Source of the DNA: Rhynchopus sp. YZ270_cl-10
Lineage: Eukaryota; Euglenozoa; Diplonemea; Diplonemida; Diplonemidae
Direction: 5' to 3'
Assembly: GCA_964035575.1 (NCBI GenBank)
Contig: OZ037860.1
Location: forward strand, 1,264,689-1,328,688
DNA length: 64,000 nucleotides
The notes under the pieces were generated by a model, which was not told where the DNA came from, did no database searches, and worked only from the letters and a program-made list of their open reading frames with translations. Below, in pieces: positions 20,869 through 30,795 of the stretch (its first letter is position 1; each line of letters starts with the position of its first letter). The position numbers and the translations under genes were made by a program.

Positions 20869-21477
20869 ATATGGGTCGGTGCCAAAACCCCCCCCTCCCC
20901 CTAATTTCACTACGATTTTTGATTTTTTTTTATTTCTGTTGGGAGGCTATGAGAGGCCCAGGCACATGTACAAGGGGGGTTTGGGGGGTCTGGGGGGTGT
21001 TTTGGGGTCTCTTTTATGATATGCGACGCTTTTTTGGACATGTATGTGTATTGTGGCCTGTATTGCCACAGTTCGTACACGTTCTTTGTGAAACTGAACA
21101 AACTGAAGTAACAAAATCCCGCTTTCTCTTAGCCATGCGGTGAAGGGCGTCTTTTCCGATCCCCCGACATGACCAGTCCCCACGGACGCATTTATCTATA
21201 CCTTCAAGGTAAGTGTTGAGTCCAACCCTGGGCATTCTTTACGTGTCTATCTGTTCTGGGGTTGTAAGGCATGGGGAGTAAAAAATAGCCTAAAAACACA
21301 AAAAAATACCCCCAAAAAAGTGTATTTTTCCCCAATAGCCCCCAAAACCCGCCGGAAAATGGTTTTGGGGGTGGTTCTGGGCAGTTTTCGGCGCTTATTT
21401 CTGGTAAAACCTGGTACAACCTCAAAAAATCGTAGTGAAATTAGGGGGAGGGGGGGGTTTTGGCATCTACCCATATA
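20869..21477. mobile_element. MULE-like deletion derivative, ~609 bp
   Basis: Imperfect terminal inverted repeats of about 55 bp: ATATGGGTCGGTGCCAAAAC at the left, complement of GTTTTGGCATCTACCCATAT at the right. The inner part (CCCCTAATTTCACTACG and beyond) matches over about 40 bp. Flanks TTCTTCAAA and TTACTCAAA look like a decayed 9-bp target duplication. The interior keeps a minus-strand fragment ending in a CCHC zinc knuckle. Long G-rich inverted repeats, ~9-bp duplication and a knuckle fit Mutator-like elements; family assignment is inference. Confidence 0.6.
21014..21235 (-). pseudogene. C-terminal remnant with CCHC zinc knuckle, transposase-like
   Basis: 73-residue frame whose end reads CTNCGNTGHNTHTC, a C-x2-C-x4-H-x4-C knuckle, then PKKRRIS and stop. 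Upstream residues (WSCRGIGKDALHRMAKRKR) are basic. Such a knuckle at the extreme C-terminus is usual for Mutator-type transposases. The catalytic part is absent, so this is a remnant carried by the surrounding element. Confidence 0.5.
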
Positions 21478-21692
21478 TTACTCAAATAACCCCAAGTCTC
21501 TACGCGTATCCGTTGATTATTAAGTTGTTATTTTTCTTTTGTAATTTTAAGTTTTGTATCATTACAGTTACGCTACCTTTCGCGGAATCCATTTTTTTTT
21601 CTCTGAAAACAAAACAAACCTTTCTAACTATTTTGTTAATGTGCTCAGTGATCCGTACTTTCGTTTTTTTTTTTTTTTTTTTTTTTTTTTCC

Positions 21693-21723
21693 GGTGACTA
21701 AGCGAGACTTAGTTCATCTCACC
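21693..21723 (+). repeat. GTGACTAAGC hairpin family, copy
   Basis: GGTGACTAAGCGAGACTTAG, then TTCATCTCACC, directly after a run of about 25 T. CTAAG pairs with CTTAG, and the outer GGTGA can pair with TCACC or TCATC. Confidence 0.6.
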
Positions 21724-22056
21724 CTCTATTATTATTATTAGTAATGACACTATCTTTTCCACGTTGTATCCAACCCCACCCCCTTTTTTTGTGCAGTTTC
21801 ACCCCATTTCCACAAATGTGTTTGTTTTTCTTCCCCCACGGGTTTCTACCGGATTTTATTCAGTACCAGTTGTGTTGTGTTTCAACACTTCCTTTTTTTC
21901 ACGGAGGGTAAATCTGCTTCTGCCAACCCACTACAGAAATTCGTTTTTTTAACGCTCACCCGATGGCTAGGATCGTACGCGGGTCAGTCGGAGATGCCTG
22001 CATCAACAACCATCATTTATTTTACCCCCCCCCCCCCCCCCCCCCCCTTACCCTCA
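21724..22056. other. intergenic between hairpin copy and transposon
   Basis: Short ATT repeat (21726-21740), T/C-rich DNA, and a run of more than 20 C (about 22024-22047) right beside the transposon end. No gene. Confidence 0.5.
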
Positions 22057-22559
22057 CACGGTGCGGTAGTCAGCAAAATGACAACCTAAATGACAACCTC
22101 AATGACATGTCATAATTATGACAACCCTATAGGTTGTCAAATGACAACCTATAGGTTGTCATTTGACAACCTTATGCATGTGAAATGCCTTGCAACAGCC
22201 ATTTTTATTGGAAATGTGGGAGGTTGGGGGGTTGGGAGGTTGGTGGTTACCTGTTGATTGTTGATTGTTGAATGTCCATGCACTGTAAAAATTTATTTAA
22301 AAAAAAAGGAGGAGATGGGGGGGTGATTTCTGTTTTTGTTGATTTCATGATGATTTGGGTCCCTCACCCCCTTTGTAAAAATCCCGCCCATACACATATG
22401 CAGGGGTCAAGTGACTGACGTGCCTGACTAGTGCCATTGAACACTCTCTTCGGAGTCCTCCTTGTTTGCCTCTGTGTCACTGGCCTCAGCAAGAGTCTCC
22501 TCAGGATCCTCAGGAGCCTCCTCAGGAACTTCGTCCTCCCCAAACACGGACATCCATGA
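22057..22559 (+). repeat. left terminal inverted repeat of the 3.95-kb transposon
   Basis: About 503 bp. It covers the AGGTTGTC palindromes (22081-22175), non-coding DNA and the last ~44 codons of the 310-residue gene. Compared with the right arm it carries 21 more bases within those codons (PEDPEET), in frame. Confidence 0.75.
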
Positions 22560-23360
22560 TGCCCCGTCCATTTTCACAGAGAGTGCGTTGGGGGCCCCCA
22601 CGGGTATGTCCACACGAGTAATTCCCACCTGCACCATCACGGAAGTCTCCCTCGTCGAATCAAGGGACAGAGTGCTGGGGACATCATACGTACCGTCGAC
22701 CACCCCGATGCTGGCCCCGATGGCAAGGCGCTCCCGCTTCAACGCAAAGCTCAGCTTGTGACCCTGCAGCGTCGGGTCGGTGCAAAACACGGTGCAACCG
22801 TTTTCAATAAAAATTCGGTGCACTTTTCCACCCGGTGTCATCTTTTCCCCCATCACCGTGATGATAGGCCATACGGAAGCGCGGGGGCCTCTTTTGATGA
22901 CCCCCTTGGCCGCCGCTGTCCCTGTTCCCTCGTTGACAATGGACGTGTACAAGCACGCCATGTCCATGTCCCCCAGCGACGCCCCTTCCCGAACTACAAG
23001 CGCCAGACGCTTGTACGCCTCCGTCTTCTTTGCGGCGTCCGATATCCCAGGCAACTTCCGCAGCACGAGTCCGCCAAACACAGTCTCCTTCACTGCCCCT
23101 CCGTTCCCTGAGATGCGGAGGCTGTACACACCTTTGGCAGCATCAGCCTCTGCCCTGTTCTTCGCCTGTGTGATGGCAAATTTTTTGCCAAGTTCAGCTG
23201 CCACTGAGCCATCATTGGACTTGAAGTCCACCTTGAAACATTTCGAAATCAAGGCCCTCAGTGCAGGGTGACTTAAGGGGGTTGCACCGGCGGGGTTCTT
23301 CGCTTTGTACACATAAACAGTACAAAAGTCGTTTGCAATCGTCGTCTGCTTGCTTGTCAT
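22428..23360 (-). CDS. 310-residue transposon-encoded protein of unknown function
   Basis: Start at MTSKQTTIANDF is preferred; an in-frame extension upstream is only the translated (CAAA)n tract. Soluble-looking, with alternating short hydrophobic strands (FCTVYVYKAK, VYSLRISGNGG, VFGGLVLRKLPG, VWPIITVMGEK, VMVQVGITRVDIPVG). The C-terminus is very acidic (EDEVPEEAPEDPEET, then EASDTEANKEDSEES), ending QWH. The last ~44 codons lie inside the left inverted repeat and are duplicated, shortened by seven codons, in the right arm. I recognise no domain. As a partner of the transposase it might bind DNA or assist transposition; that is only a guess from context. Confidence 0.7.
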   Translation of the reverse strand: MTSKQTTIANDFCTVYVYKAKNPAGATPLSHPALRALISKCFKVDFKSNDGSVAAELGKKFAITQAKNRAEADAAKGVYSLRISGNGGAVKETVFGGLVLRKLPGISDAAKKTEAYKRLALVVREGASLGDMDMACLYTSIVNEGTGTAAAKGVIKRGPRASVWPIITVMGEKMTPGGKVHRIFIENGCTVFCTDPTLQGHKLSFALKRERLAIGASIGVVDGTYDVPSTLSLDSTRETSVMVQVGITRVDIPVGAPNALSVKMDGASWMSVFGEDEVPEEAPEDPEETLAEASDTEANKEDSEESVQWH

Positions 23361-23613
23361 GATATGATGTGGTGTGGTTTTTGGATCCTGGAAAGAGGGT
23401 GCGACTAATGGGATTGCGATGGAACAAAAACGAGTGCTATGGGGGGGGGAGGGGGATTCATTCCTTTGTATAGATTCGCGGTAAACAAACAAACAAACAA
23501 ACAAACAAACAAACAAACAAACAAACAAACAAACAAATAGTGGAGCACATTCTAGAGTGGCAACACTGAACAAACAAAAAATACAACAACAACAACAAAA
23601 TGTAAACAGGCTA
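23361..23613. other. spacer between two transposon genes, with (CAAA)n tract
   Basis: Holds about 13 copies of CAAA (23487-23537), then AATAGTGGAGCACATTCTAG, AGTGGCAACACTGAAC and (CAA)n. The middle part resembles the GTGGAGTGCACTC / GGTGGCTACACTAATAC family seen at 7.2 and 44.85 kb. It may be the leader of the 310-residue gene. Confidence 0.5.
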
Positions 23614-24012
23614 CTACTCTCCGTGCATGTTGTACATATGATTTTCTACGGCTCTCGGTGAGGAAAACACGTCCATACAAATGGGACAATGTTTCTTGGA
23701 AATATCCTCTGAGTGATTACACAAAAGATGCTGGCTAAAACCTCGCTTGGAAACATTGCGTTCGCATATGGGGCATTCCTGCCTGCATGCACAAGTAATT
23801 GAAGGGCGGTGATTTGCGTCGTAGTGACAATAGAGCTTGTGCGCGGTATTGAAATTTGTTTGTGTTCCAAGTCTGGTACAGATGGTGCATATATAGCCTT
23901 CGCCCGCATCCTCTGATTCTGATTCTGGTTCTGGTTCTGATTTGCTTTCCACAACAGGGGGTACCCTCCATGATGGCTCCTTACACACGCAAATCTTCTT
24001 CACCCTCATCAT
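23614..24012 (-). CDS. transposon-encoded triple C2H2 zinc-finger protein (132 aa)
   Basis: Three fingers can be read: CTIC-x12-H-KLYC-H, CPIC-x11-H-LLCN-H and CPIC-x12-H-MYNM-H, the last ending the protein. Before them lies an acidic stretch, ESKSEPEPESESED. The frame overlaps the 3' end of the transposase-like gene by 32 nt in a different phase, so it could be a separate gene or a spliced C-terminal part of it. A finger protein is a natural candidate for binding the subterminal AGGTTGTC repeats, as accessory proteins do in CACTA elements; inference. Confidence 0.65.
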   Translation of the reverse strand: MMRVKKICVCKEPSWRVPPVVESKSEPEPESESEDAGEGYICTICTRLGTQTNFNTAHKLYCHYDANHRPSITCACRQECPICERNVSKRGFSQHLLCNHSEDISKKHCPICMDVFSSPRAVENHMYNMHGE

Positions 24013-25465
24013 CAGGGTTGGACAAGAATTTTTGCCCCCACCCTGTTCGGCGTTTTATGTGTTTTCCCAGTCCAGCACGTTGCAGTCGCTGCACCAAGTT
24101 AGTGCACGCGGTTTTCCAAGTCTCATCTACTACTGTTATGCATTTGCACAGCCACAACGTATCAAACTCCCAAAGTGCGGGAAGCGCGTCCGTTAGGGGG
24201 CCCAGTGGTGACATCGGCACTCCATGTTTAGTTTCAATTTCGAATGCCAAGAAATCGCGTTCCATTGTATTTGGGGAGGTGCATGCCGTCCAACGCTTCC
24301 TCTCCCCATTGGCATGCTCGAACAGTTCGTCCGACACGGTCACTCTGTGTGCGTCTTCTTCATCGAACCAATGTTCGACTGAGTGCATGTACGTGCTTTT
24401 CGTAACCCCTGGATTCGCCCATTCAAGCAAATACACGGTAAGGTGGTAACACAGTAATGCGAACAAGTAATCTTTTGCGTATGGCCTCGACTCGTTCGGG
24501 TTTGGGTTTGGTGTGTGGAAGAACCTCACTGGTATGTCACTATACCGAAAGTAGTAAAGGCCCTGCATGGCCTGGCACAATATTAGTTTGCTCCCCTCAT
24601 TTTCCTGAATGAGGCTGCGTAGGATAGTTCGTGACTGCGTGCCTGTCATATTGCCGTCCTGCTTACCAAGGATCTTTGTTTCTACGTCGCGGGCACCCGG
24701 TATGGTTTTAATGAGCAAACGCATCACCCCCTTGGTATCATGCAGCATCGGAGTTAGCGTGTAACAAGGTTGCTCGAATCGCCCGGCAATGCTGCACTCG
24801 AATCCACAGGCGTCCATTTCTTGAAGGCTCAAGCGGGTGCAGTTGTGCAGGGCAGACAATCTGTCGTCCAGGTCGGTCGCACAGAACGCACTTCTATGTC
24901 CCCCGGGGCCGACACCTTTGAAGAGACTTGCCAACTCGGCATGATCTCCCCCGATTTTGTAGTACAGGAGGGAAAATTCGAAGCCTCCCTTCCTGAGGAT
25001 GCGCTCTTGAACGTTTGAGAGCTGTGGCAGAAAGGTAAAAACCCACCAGTCGTGGAAGGTGGATTTTTTTTTGTCAGCGACCGTCAAAAAGTTTGTCGCT
25101 TCAAGCCCGTTCGTCGCAGCAACTGCAAGCCTCTTCCGTGCAAGTTGGGACCTGAAGGCACTGTACGGTGAATACCCATCCCACGTGATGATAATGGTCG
25201 GGAAGTCACCGCCCAGTCGCAGGGGGAAATACTTCAGAAGCAAAGAGAGCGATTTCTGCACATCACCTACCTGAGCCTCTGCCTTATCCTTAAACGGCTT
25301 CTCCCGCTGCTGCAACGTCTTGTACGCTAGGCCCATTGACGCCCCGGTCTCAGCTTTCACCAATTTTCCGATCTCTTCGCAGTCACGCATCGACAGTCCT
25401 AGCTGGACTCTGTTGCGACCTATGATGTTCCCCACCACCCGCACTGTTTCATGATCAATTCCCAT
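23981..25465 (-). CDS. DDE-transposase-like protein (494 aa)
   Basis: Starts MGIDHETVRVV just inside the right inverted repeat, after a T/A run. Likely catalytic acidic residues: Asp96 in PTIIITWDGYSPYS, following a hydrophobic strand as in RNase-H-fold transposases, and Asp174 in YYKIGGDHAELASLFKGVG. The latter is followed by GGHRSAFC, a Cys/His pattern known after the second Asp in several families. A Glu in ELFEHANGERKRW (about 383) could be the third, after a ~200-residue insertion. The second block resembles those of CACTA (TNP2) and other families with a D...C-x2-C arrangement; it also recalls the DHETL of RAG1/Transib. No family can be fixed by eye. Length and lack of breaks suggest an intact gene. 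Confidence 0.65.
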   Translation of the reverse strand: MGIDHETVRVVGNIIGRNRVQLGLSMRDCEEIGKLVKAETGASMGLAYKTLQQREKPFKDKAEAQVGDVQKSLSLLLKYFPLRLGGDFPTIIITWDGYSPYSAFRSQLARKRLAVAATNGLEATNFLTVADKKKSTFHDWWVFTFLPQLSNVQERILRKGGFEFSLLYYKIGGDHAELASLFKGVGPGGHRSAFCATDLDDRLSALHNCTRLSLQEMDACGFECSIAGRFEQPCYTLTPMLHDTKGVMRLLIKTIPGARDVETKILGKQDGNMTGTQSRTILRSLIQENEGSKLILCQAMQGLYYFRYSDIPVRFFHTPNPNPNESRPYAKDYLFALLCYHLTVYLLEWANPGVTKSTYMHSVEHWFDEEDAHRVTVSDELFEHANGERKRWTACTSPNTMERDFLAFEIETKHGVPMSPLGPLTDALPALWEFDTLWLCKCITVVDETWKTACTNLVQRLQRAGLGKHIKRRTGWGQKFLSNPDDEGEEDLRV

Positions 25466-25489
25466 TATTTTTTTTTTTTTTTTGTCCTG

Positions 25490-26001
25490 TCATGGATGTC
25501 CGTGTTTGGGGAGGACGAAGTTCCTGAGGAGGCTCTTGCTGAGGCCAGTGACACAGAGGCAACCAAAGAGGACTCCGAAGAGAGTGTTCAATGGCACTAG
25601 TCAGACACGTCAGTCACTTGACTCCTGCATATGTGTATGGGCGGGATTTTTACAAAGGGGGTGAGGGACCCAAATCATCATGAAATCAACAAAAACAGAA
25701 ATCACCCCCCCATCTCCTCCTTTTTTTTTAAATAAATTTTTACAGTGCAGAGACAGCAAACAACAATCAACAATCAAACAGGTAACCACCAACCTCCCAC
25801 ATTTCCAATAAAAATGGCTGTTGCAAGGCATTTCACATGCATAAGGTTGTCAAATGACAACCTATAGGTTGTCATTTGACAACCTCAGGTTGTCATTTGA
25901 CAACCCCTAGGTTGTCACTGACAACCTAGGGGTTGTCTCGCACCGAGGGTTGTCCTTTGACATGTCCTTGAGGTTGTCATTTTTATGACTACCGCACCGT
26001 G
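25490..26001 (-). repeat. right terminal inverted repeat of the 3.95-kb transposon
   Basis: About 512 bp. It starts at TCATGGATGTCCGTG, a copy of codons SWMSVFGED of the 310-residue gene, and runs to the CACCGTG tip. It contains more AGGTTGTC palindromes than the left arm (about 25845-25980). The arm lies upstream of the transposase-like gene, so that gene's promoter is probably in it. Confidence 0.75.
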
Positions 26002-26409
26002 CAGTTTTAGTTTCGCCGTGTTCATTTCGTCGATTACTCAAATACCCCCCTCTCCCCAAATAACAAGGACATTTGACAGTGGCTGAGAAAGAGGATAAGT
26101 CGTAATCTCATACAAAGTAACGCGCCCTTCCTCTCCAACTCCACGTCTACAAAACTATCAAGCAAAATTAAACAGAGCACAAAGCACTTTCAAAACATAC
26201 AAAAAACATTTTCAAACCCCCCTCTCCCCGTTTGATTTTGCAGGGTATCAACTCTGATTCCTCCAAATGAGAACCCCCCATCCCCTTTAAGCCCATTCAA
26301 AAATCTCCCTTTTTTTTAGGCCCCGAAGATCATTTTTCCGCATGACTGTGGTACTTCAGGAGCGTCAACATTTTATTTTTGTTGTGTGCACGAGGTGCAT
26401 GCATCCTAC

Positions 26410-26656
26410 AATTTTTTTTTTGTGACAACTGCCTTGCAAAGGTTGTAGGGAGGAAATGAAAACATATCTGAGTTGTGCCCGAATTTTTTTGGTGTGAGCG
26501 ATGTAAACACGACACAACTTATTCACAGAAAAGTTTTTGATTTTGTCCCTACACACTCCACAAAAAAATCCGGTGCGATCAACGAAAAATTCTTTTTCTG
26601 ATTTCGTTTCTTTCTTTATCAGACTAGCTTAAACTCAGATAACAGCTTTTATTTTG
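26410..26656 (+). repeat. ~245-bp repeat, copy 1
   Basis: Begins TTTTTTGTGACAACTGCC and includes GGTTGTAGGGAGGAAATG, GTGAGCGATGTAAACACG, CCGGTGCGATCAACG and TTAAACTCAGATAACAG. A nearly identical copy occupies the interior of the MITE at 41509-41905, suggesting recent copying. Confidence 0.7.
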
Positions 26657-27769
26657 AACATTTCTTTGGGGTTTTAGTGTTCCCGAAAACTGGAGCGGGG
26701 GAAAACAATGCCAATTGACACTCAATATCTTGACAAACAGGAAATCGAACAACGGACTGTGTCCGCCAGTATTACCCCCATTTTTGTTTTGCACATCGCA
26801 ACAACGTATTTCAATGGGGGAAAAATACAGACCTGCAGAGCGACGAAACAATCCGCTCATTTCCCTTTTTTTTTATTCCAAAAAATATTTTTATGTTATG
26901 TTACTGCCACACCAGAGCGATACCGGTTACTTAGACCTACCGCTCTGAGTTGAACAGCACCTCGCTGAGACACTGCTTTTGATAATTGAGGCCCGCTGGA
27001 AAAAGGGGGTCTTGGAAAAAAAAAGATGTGTGCACGTTTCGTTTCATAAATGGGCTTGCGGAGCATCCATCTCTCCCCCTTGTGTATGTGTTTGCCCAGT
27101 TTCAACCATAGCTTCTTTTTTTTTTTTATACCCACCAATCGAACTACTCTTTCCGGATAGTTCCCTACCCGACTGTACAAAACTCATGTATTATCACACA
27201 CTCCACACAGTTTTCGTCACATCTATGGGGTGTGTGTGTGTTCCCCTCCCCTTCCCCGTCCCTCTTATCTCCCATTGTACAACAAAGAAGTGTGATACCT
27301 TTTAAAATTACGTTTATTTTTGGTTCCCGAGCCTCAGCTTGGAGACGACTTTTTTATATATTTTTTTCTTCTTGGTCGCCACCAACAATGACCATTCCCA
27401 GAATTTTCTGGCTAATACCATCCTGTGTGCGGTTTTCGCCGTATGTGAAGCTATTTGAGCTAAGAGGATGACAGTCATGGCAGAATGGGTCCTTACGGGA
27501 TATCAGCGGGCTGTTTGGTCTGATATGAGGTGGATCGAGCCCCGAGCTGATCGAGAGCAGACATGGCTGTGAACAGGTTGGCCAGGTGCAAGGCAGCATG
27601 TCGGCACTCATGGATCATGGAGACGCTATGGCCCACGGTGCAACGAATGTTGTTTGGTTTAGTTTAGTGATCTCTGCGTAATAAAGACGCGTCAGTGTAT
27701 TTGTTCGGTGAATCGTTGGCCCACCCATAGTTTAAAGTAAACCTCTGCAAAAATCGGCGGGGGTTTTGT

Positions 27770-27912
27770 GGTTCAGCTCTCAGTATGAGCAGTCCCTAGA
27801 GGGTTTGGGTGCGATCAACGAAAAAACCTTTTTTTTCCTTTTACTTACCATTCGGAGTTACTATTGTTTTGATTGGTGACTCAAATCAACAAGAGGATTT
27901 AGGTTCATTTTG
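27770..27912 (+). repeat. ACTTACC repeat fragment followed by a hairpin-family copy
   Basis: GGTGCGATCAACGAAAAAAC, CCTTTTACTTACCATTCGG and AGTTACTATTG match repeats at 16.35 and 36.8 kb. Directly after it comes GGTGACTCAAATC, AACAAGAG, GATTTAGGTTCATTTTG (27875-27912), a diverged member of the GTGACTAAGC hairpin family with altered but pairing arms. Confidence 0.5.
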
Positions 27913-28147
27913 TGACAAAAAAAACTTTATTTTCTTTGTGTTTTTATGCAGAGTGTTTTTCATTTTCAACTTTTCAACCCCGCACTCCCCTCTTTAAAGA
28001 AATGTATTTCTTTTACTTATTACTCTAAAAACCCCCCCTTTTTTTTGATGGCGCGCACTTCACATTTCAATAAATCGGTCTGTTTTGATACTCGCAAATT
28101 TACTATGTGTATACCTTCCGTAGTGTAAAATGCTTCTGCTTACATTG

Positions 28148-28210
28148 AGCACAGACTCTGGTTACCCACCAAGGTGGGTACTTAGGTGATTGTCGGCACA
28201 AGAAAAGAAA
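28148..28210 (+). repeat. A-tailed GATTGTCG repeat, copy
   Basis: TACCCACC-AA-GGTGGGTA hairpin, then CTTAGGTGATTGTCGGCAC and an A-rich tail. The 8-bp hairpin stem differs in sequence from the other copies but is perfectly paired. Confidence 0.6.
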
Positions 28211-30707
28211 GAATGTGGCAAAAAAGGGGGCGAAGCAATTCATGTCAAGCTACCCCCCTCTGCGTGTATATAATCGCTGATACATGATTTGTGAAGGATG
28301 AATTCTTTTTTTTTTTTTGTGTCCCTTTGGGTTATAATGATATTCATCGTCCAAGCTGTCATCCCCTTTTTCTTTCTGTTATTTTTTTTTTCTCTTTTTT
28401 TTTTGCTTCTTTTCTGGTTCATAAAGACATGCGCCACACAAAGGCCTTCGTCTTTTTTCCTATTCATTTATTTCATTTCATTTATTTTCTTCATTTTATA
28501 GTCTTCTTTTTATTCTTTATGTTGATTTAGTTTACTTTTTTATTGTTTTGCCCCCTCCTCCCCTCCCCCGAGGAGGTCCGACCGATAACGCACGGAGTCC
28601 TTCAGTACCCCATACGCATCTTCAGGTAGCGTTCCATTTCTTCATCTCTGCGCTGTCTTCGCCTTCTATTTTTTTTTTTTTTTTTACCCGCCATTTTTAC
28701 CAGACCCCAGATTCTTCTTTGTTCAAGAGCAAAGAAGGATCATTCTCTCCAAGCCTAGAAAGTACCAGGAACAGAATCAGAGAGGGGGGGGAAAATCCCA
28801 AAAAAAAAAAAAAAAAAGGTTGCGTTTTTTTTAAAACCTGCGTGGACACCTATGCCCCCCCCTCCATTTTTTAGAAAGGTGCTTGTGTGCACGGAGCGCA
28901 CTTCCCTTTCACGATTTTTTTTTTGTCGCCTCACTGTAATGAAGGAGGAAATAGAAGCAAAAGCATTTGTCGCAACACACTTTTGCGGTTCTGGGGGGGA
29001 CGAACCGCGCGCTGCAGGGAGACTCCTCACCAGGTCGAGGTGTGTGCGTTTCCGTTTCACCACAGCCTCCCCATGGGTTTTATCGTGTGATGAATGTTAC
29101 GTTTCTATTTTTGAAAACCCTGTACTTCTAAGGAACTGATCTACTAAACAAAAACATCTTTGAATTAACTTCGTAATATGTGCACGAGAGGCACATTCAT
29201 CAGTTTTCTTCACTCTTTTTGTTTTTTTTCCGAAGCACAGATATCACCTTCGAAGCCCTTTTCCGCTTTCCCTAAAACGAATCGATCTTCCGTTTTTTCT
29301 TCTTCTTCTAACATTCTTGAAAACGTCGTCATCTCTCTCTCTGTGCTCCCCTTTTGCGCAGCTTGGCGCCAATCTAACTGGGTTTCTTTGTTCTTTTTTA
29401 CTCGCCCCCCAAAATAGCAACTCTCATTAAAACTGGCGACTTGTCTATCACCAAACAACTTTTTTTTTTTTGAAAACTTGGAAAAATCACGCGTATCAAC
29501 AGAATATTTTTTTTTTCTGTTCTGGTTCAGAGGTTTTTTTTGGGACCGGTTTTTTTGACCTTAGGGGGGGTGAGGTGTTTTTCGGGTTGCAAAATTTTTC
29601 GCGCGCTTCGCGCGCGAAGCCCCTGGAGAAGCTGGTTCGTGGGGGATTTTTGGAATCCCTCCGCGCTGTGGTGGGGTCAATTTGACGAAATGGACAACTT
29701 CTTGGCTTTTGGTCAACATCAGTGTAAGGGCCAAGTGATCCTGCCGACTGAACAAGAAAAGGGGGAAACTGGGTCAGGGCTGCCGCGCCGCAGGCGGAAA
29801 TTTTTAGATGCCGTCCACTTTTTTGAGTTAAGTACCCAGTACCATGTCATACAATTTACAGTAAGCTTGCGCCGCAGGCGCACGGTACGCTACTTTTATG
29901 ATTTCGCCCTATCCTTTTTTCTCATTCTTCGTTGGGTTCTACGAGCTCCGTCCGTCAAATTCTAGGAAAACACGCCCACCCTCTCACTCCCTTAGATGGT
30001 TCTTGGGGCGCGAGAAAGGTATCGGGGGGAGAGTAAGAGAACACCATCAAGATTTTTTTTTATTTTCCAAAAAAAAAATTTATTTTCACCCCCCCAAAAG
30101 CCGGGGAAAAAATCGTGGGGGGGGGTGAAACCCCCCCCCCCCCCCCCCCCACCCCCCCGTAAAAAAACCTCTGTTCTGGTTTTTGGCGTGCAAAACAAAG
30201 TAATAAATACCATGGTAGTCTGGTCGACTCTACCAGGTTTTTGATTATCCTGAGTTTTCTTGACTTTATCTTGACTGTTCTTTTCAAGACTTTGAAAAAT
30301 CAAGAAAAAGTCAAAAAAATTGGGTGTCTTGAGTCTGGCACAGTCGGCCAGACGATGTATGAAACACACTATAATAGGTTACCGAGTCTCTCGCAAAACC
30401 AAGTGTGTCAGAAGCAGAGTACATGCGTCTCATATTCGTTTCTCTTTTTTCTTTTTAAACTGCTTTTTGTCGGGTTCAAACGATACAAGAAAATAAAGCA
30501 AGTCAGGTAGCCCCGCTTTCCCCCCCCTCCATCCATTCACACTCTTTCACCTGGGGCCTGCGTAGACAATGTCACTTTTCATTGGAAGGTGCTATACCCC
30601 CTAACCCCCCTAACAAGACCTCATTATATCGTTAGCTTTGATTGTTTTGACGCATGGTGTGTGTACAGAAGATCTTAACGAAGAGGTGTGGTTTTCCCCC
30701 AAAAAAA

Positions 30708-30795
30708 AGTGGAGATTTGCACAAACTGTGGCAACACAACCGAGGCAACTTCAGTACTCCAACAATTTATCAAATCAAAAAAAAAATAAAACCCC
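30708..30795 (+). repeat. GTGGCAACACAACCGAGGC family, copy 2
   Basis: TTGCACAAACTGTGGCAAC, ACAACCGAGGCAACTTC, CCAACAATTTATCAAATC and an A-rich tail. Confidence 0.6.

Larger units (their letters stand above)
22057..26001. mobile_element. 3.95-kb DNA transposon with ~0.5-kb inverted repeats and three minus-strand genes
   Basis: Outermost bases are CACGGTGCGGTAGTCA and its exact complement. The arms run 22057-22559 and 25490-26001. Each arm has several AGGTTGTC/GACAACCT palindromes just inside the tip, likely binding sites for an element-encoded protein. Both sides are flanked by CA, which could be a 2-bp target duplication. Genes on the minus strand, in order of transcription: a DDE-like transposase (23981-25465), a triple C2H2 protein (23614-24012) and a 310-residue unknown (22428-23360). 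A CAC tip, subterminal repeats and transposase context are closest to the CACTA/Mirage/Chapaev group, but I cannot assign it firmly. All frames are long and open, so the copy may be whole. Confidence 0.75.
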
